Below, piece by piece: positions 60,835 through 64,000 of a DNA stretch of 64,000 bases. The notes under the pieces were generated by a model. That model was not told where the DNA came from and made no database searches. It saw nothing but the letters and a program-made list of their open reading frames with translations. Positions within the stretch are counted from its first letter, which is position 1, and every line of letters begins with the position of its first letter. The position numbers and the translations under genes were made by a program. The stretch comes from Osmia lignaria lignaria. Lineage: Eukaryota; Arthropoda; Insecta; Hymenoptera; Megachilidae. The DNA lies in the NCBI RefSeq assembly GCF_051020975.1, contig NW_027478173.1:124001-188000 (forward strand). The letters are read 5' to 3'.

Positions 60835-61571
60835 TCTCGGAAACGAAGCGAGCTATGGCAAAATGTTAAGAGACCTTTTTTGTAGAGAATTCTGTTTCCT
60901 ACAATTTACGTTCTATGATATTTTTTGATCAGAAGCGTAGTTTTCGAGATATATCGAGATATTTAAAAGTTCCGAAGCCGCACCGACATAATAGAGATAC
61001 AGAAACACCGTGGCCCCTTTCTTTGAGATAACTCTGCACTAGTGCGAGCCGCAAATGCCACTTCCAGCTTAGCTGTGCAGAAGAAGAACAACAAGAAGAA
61101 GAAATATCTCGAAATATGTCCGTCAGGCCCCTTCCCTTGAGATAAATCTGCAAATATCTCGGAAACGAAGCGAGCTATGGCAAAATGTTAAGAGACCTCT
61201 TTTGTAGAGAATTAAGTTTCCTACTTTTTATGTTCTATGATATTTTTTGATCAGATGCGTAGTTCTCGAGATATATCAAGATATTTAAAAGTTCCGAAGC
61301 CGCACCAACATAATAGAGATACAGAAACACCGTGGCCCCTTTCTTTCAGATAACTATGCACTATTGCGAGCTGCAAATGCCACTTCCAGCTTAGCTGTGC
61401 AGAAGAACAACAAGAAGAAGAAATATCTCGAAATATGTCCGTCAGGCCCCTTCCCTTGAGATAAATCTGCAAATATCTCGGAAACGAAGAGAGCTATGGC
61501 AAAATGTTAAGAGACTTTTTTTGTAGAGAATTAAGTTTCCTACTTTTTATGTTCTATGATATTTTTTGATC
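60835..61571. repeat. Partial 4-mer HOR, copy 1 (offset 1285 bp)
   Basis: The match to 62120-62856 begins after G at 60834 (A at 62119) and ends before T at 61572 (A at 62857). It includes AATTCTGTTTCC with CACCGACATA, CTCTTTTG with TTTCAGATAACTATGC, the 3-bp deletion in the GAA tract, GAAGAGAGC and GACTTTTTTTG. The offset is 1285 bp, four monomers minus the 3-bp deletion. Confidence 0.87.
61251..61472 (-). other. 3-bp-deleted monomer: minus-strand frame one codon shorter
   Basis: The GAA/CAA tract has GCAGAAGAACAAC in place of GCAGAAGAAGAACAAC, a one-triplet loss at about 61404. The minus-strand open frame stays open at 73 codons. The partner copy is at 62536-62757. Two in-frame deletions from one duplicated ancestor are not independent evidence for coding. 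Confidence 0.7.
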
Positions 61572-62119
61572 TGATGCGTAGTTCTCGAGATATATCAAGA
61601 TATTTAAAAGTTCCGAAGCCGCACCAACATAATAGAGATACAGAAACACCGTGGCCCCTTTCTTTGAGATAACTCTGCACTATTGCGAGCTGGAAATGCC
61701 ACTTCCAGCTTAGCTGTGCAGAAGAAGAACAACAAGAAGAAGAAATATCTCGAAATATGTCCGTCAGGCCCCTTCCCTTGAGATATATCAGCAAATATCT
61801 CGGAAACGAAGCGAGCTATGGCAAAATGTTAAGAGACCTTTTTTGTAGAGAATTATGTTTCCTACAATTTATGTTCTATGATATTTTTTGATCAGAAGCG
61901 TAGTTTTCGAGATACATCGAGATATTTAAAAGTTCCGAAGCCGCACCAACATAATAGAGATACAGAAACACCGTGGCCCCTTTCTTTGAGATAACTCTGC
62001 ACTAGTGCGAGCCGCAAATGCCACTTCCAGCTTAGCTGTGCAGAAGAAGAACAACAAGAAGAAGAAATATCTCGAAATATGTCCGTCAGGCCCCTTCCCT
62101 TGAGATATATCTGCAAATA

Positions 62120-62856
62120 TCTCGGAAACGAAGCGAGCTATGGCAAAATGTTAAGAGACCTTTTTTGTAGAGAATTCTGTTTCCTACAATTTACGTTCTA
62201 TGATATTTTTTGATCAGAAGCGTAGTTTTCGAGATATATCGAGATATTTAAAAGTTCCGAAGCCGCACCGACATAATAGAGATACAGAAACACCGTGGCC
62301 CCTTTCTTTGAGATAACTCTGCACTAGTGCGAGCCGCAAATGCCACTTCCAGCTTAGCTGTGCAGAAGAAGAACAACAAGAAGAAGAAATATCTCGAAAT
62401 ATGTCCGTCAGGCCCCTTCCCTTGAGATAAATCTGCAAATATCTCGGAAACGAAGCGAGCTATGGCAAAATGTTAAGAGACCTCTTTTGTAGAGAATTAA
62501 GTTTCCTACTTTTTATGTTCTATGATATTTTTTGATCAGATGCGTAGTTCTCGAGATATATCAAGATATTTAAAAGTTCCGAAGCCGCACCAACATAATA
62601 GAGATACAGAAACACCGTGGCCCCTTTCTTTCAGATAACTATGCACTATTGCGAGCTGCAAATGCCACTTCCAGCTTAGCTGTGCAGAAGAACAACAAGA
62701 AGAAGAAATATCTCGAAATATGTCCGTCAGGCCCCTTCCCTTGAGATAAATCTGCAAATATCTCGGAAACGAAGAGAGCTATGGCAAAATGTTAAGAGAC
62801 TTTTTTTGTAGAGAATTAAGTTTCCTACTTTTTATGTTCTATGATATTTTTTGATC
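62120..62856. repeat. Partial 4-mer HOR, copy 2
   Basis: Partner of 60835-61571. Both junctions fall inside monomers. To its right the array switches to a GGCCAGTTCC-type monomer (ending at 63079, with GTCCGCCAGG). Confidence 0.87.
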
Positions 62857-64000
62857 AGATGCGTAGTTCTCGAGATATATCAAGATATTTAAAAGTTCCG
62901 AAGCCGCACCAACATAATAGAGATACAGAAACACCGTGGCCCCTTTCTTTGAGATAACTCTGCACTATTGCGAGCTGCAAATGCCACTTCCAGCTTAGCT
63001 GTGCAGAGGAAGAACAACAAGAAGAAGAAATATCTCGAAATATGTCCGCCAGGCCAGTTCCTTTGAGCTGAATCTGCAAATATCTCGGAAACGAAGCGAG
63101 CTATGACAAAATGTTAAGAGACGTTTTTTATAGAGAATTATGTTTCCTACAATTTATGTTCTATGATATTTTTTGATCAGAAGCGTAGTTTTCGAGATAT
63201 ATCGAGATATTTAAAAGTTCCGAAGCCGCACCAACATAATAGGGATACAGAAACACCGTGGCCCCTTTCTTTGAGATAACTCTGCACTAGTGCGAGCCGC
63301 AAATGCCACTTCCAGCTTAGCTGTGCAGAAGAAGAACAACAAGAAGAAGAAATATCTCGAAATATGTCCGTCAGGCCCCTTCCCTTGAGATAAATCTGCA
63401 AATATCTCGGAAACGAAGCGAGCTATGGCAAAATGTTAAGAGACCTTTTTTGTAGAGAATTAAGTTTCCTACTTTTTATGTTCTATGATATTTTTTGATC
63501 AGATGCGTAGTTCTCGAGATATATCAAGATATTTAAAAGTTCCGAAGCCGCACCAACATAATAGAGATACAGAAACACCGTGGCCCCTTTCTTTGAGATA
63601 ACTCTGCACTATTGCGAGCTGCAAATGCCACTTCCAGCTTAGCTGTGCTGAGGAAGAACAACAAGAAGAAGAAATATCTCGAAATATGTCCGTCAGGCCA
63701 GTTCCTTTGAGCTGAATCTGCAAATATCTCGGAAACGAAGCGAGCTATGGCAAAATGTTAAGAGACCTTTTTTGTAGAGAATTAAGTTTCCTACTTTTTA
63801 TGTTCTATGATGTTTTTTGATCAGATGCGTAGTTCTCGAGATATATCAAGATATTTGAAAGTTCCGAAGCCGCACCAACATAATAGGGATACAGAAACAC
63901 CGTGGCCCCTTTCTTTGAGATAACTCTGCACTAGTGCGAGCCGCAAATGCCACTTCCAGCTTAGCTGTGCAGAAGAAGAACAACAAGAAGAAGAAATATC
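62857..64000. repeat. Right-edge monomers and partial last monomer
   Basis: The end of one GGCCAGTTCC-type monomer, then a B monomer with TTTTTTATAG and AGGGATACAG, a second GGCCAGTTCC-type monomer with GTGCTGAGGAAG, and a partial monomer from 63724 with ATGTTTTTTG, ATATTTGAAAG and AGGGATACAG. The array continues past the window. Confidence 0.8.

Larger units (their letters stand above)
1..64000. repeat. Satellite DNA array, 322-bp monomer, head to tail
   Basis: The same unit repeats without interruption from end to end. A fixed landmark (the CAA after TAAATCTG or its variants) falls at 307, 629, 951 and so on to 63723, giving 197 complete intervals. 189 of them are exactly 322 bp, six are 320 bp (shared 2-bp deletion) and two are 319 bp (3-bp deletion). 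Every monomer has the same orientation. One monomer counted by hand has 126 G+C of 322 (39%) and about 11 CpG. Neither array edge is present, so the true size is larger than the window. No unique DNA, transposon or gene interrupts it. The family is not one I can name. Tandem satellites of this unit length are typical of eukaryotic heterochromatin, often centromeric or pericentromeric; location and function here are inference. Confidence 0.98.

Noticed and set aside
1..64000. CRISPR array
   Set aside because: The repeats are contiguous 322-bp units with no unique spacers, and no cas-like gene is present.
1..64000. Some 170 short minus-strand proteins
   Set aside because: They start at TTG, lie in one repeated unit, have no recognisable domain and cannot continue across monomers because 322 is not a multiple of 3.
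1..64000. 5S rDNA or other tandem gene array
   Set aside because: Unit length is in the right range, but no 5S, snRNA, tRNA or histone sequence is recognisable in the monomer.
1..64000. Transposon, retroelement or viral insertion
   Set aside because: No terminal repeats, target-site duplications, polymerase or transposase motifs. The 322-bp phase is never broken.
1..64000. 322-bp unit as a diverged dimer of 161 bp
   Set aside because: The only clear internal similarity is at 114 bp (27 bp long), plus the inverted arms. The two halves do not align at 161 bp.
1..64000. Orientation switches (inverted monomer blocks)
   Set aside because: Landmarks such as GAAGAAGAACAAC and GGCCCCTT are on the plus strand throughout. 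No inverted block was seen.

Overview
The whole 64 kb window is one uninterrupted head-to-tail satellite DNA array. The basic unit is a 322-bp monomer at about 39% GC (counted by hand on one monomer). It runs from the first base to the last, with 197 complete monomer intervals plus a partial one at each end, all in the same orientation. I found no protein-coding gene, RNA gene, transposon, CRISPR array or unique flanking sequence. Open frames exist in almost every monomer, but they are by-products of a homogenised repeat. The minus-strand frame of 73-74 codons starts at TTG rather than ATG. 322 is not a multiple of 3, so no frame continues from monomer to monomer.

The window suggests a eukaryotic heterochromatic block (centromeric, pericentromeric or similar), most plausibly from an invertebrate. 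CpG is not depleted: I count 11 per monomer against about 12 expected, which argues against a heavily methylated vertebrate- or plant-like genome. I do not recognise the satellite as a named family, so the organism is not identified.

Monomers fall into recognisable variant classes, named here for reference. Class A has an AATTAAG / ACTTTTT leader and an XhoI site, CTCGAG. Class B has an AATTATG / ACAATTT leader, AAGCGTAG and TTTTCGAG. Class C has an AAAATTAGG leader, often with GAACAG. Special types are V (2-bp deletion), R, D, T, K, F, G, M, P and S. The array is a mosaic of higher-order repeats (HORs) built from these. The layout is: a trimer duplication at 0.1-1.9 kb; a 14/13-mer pair at 4.17-12.86 kb; a 5-mer pair at 13.5-16.7 kb; an 8-mer pair at 19.9-25.1 kb; a 9/8-mer module at 26.4-31.9 kb; an almost identical 13-mer pair (2 x 4186 bp) at 33.5-41.8 kb; a 9-mer pair at 43.0-48.8 kb that overlaps an 8-mer pair at 47.2-52.3 kb; 14-, 8- and 6-monomer-spaced segment duplications at 53-59.5 kb; and a 4-mer duplication (offset 1285 bp) at 60.8-62.9 kb. 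Short cassettes such as V-R-D-T (7 copies) and M-P-S (9 copies) recur across different HORs.

What is most informative here is the recombination record. HOR lengths vary by whole monomers, several HOR boundaries fall inside monomers, and many monomers are clear chimeras of two classes. Within the monomer there is an older 27-bp direct duplication (offset 114 bp) and an imperfect 19-bp inverted repeat. These may be relics of how the unit was assembled, or structural signals.
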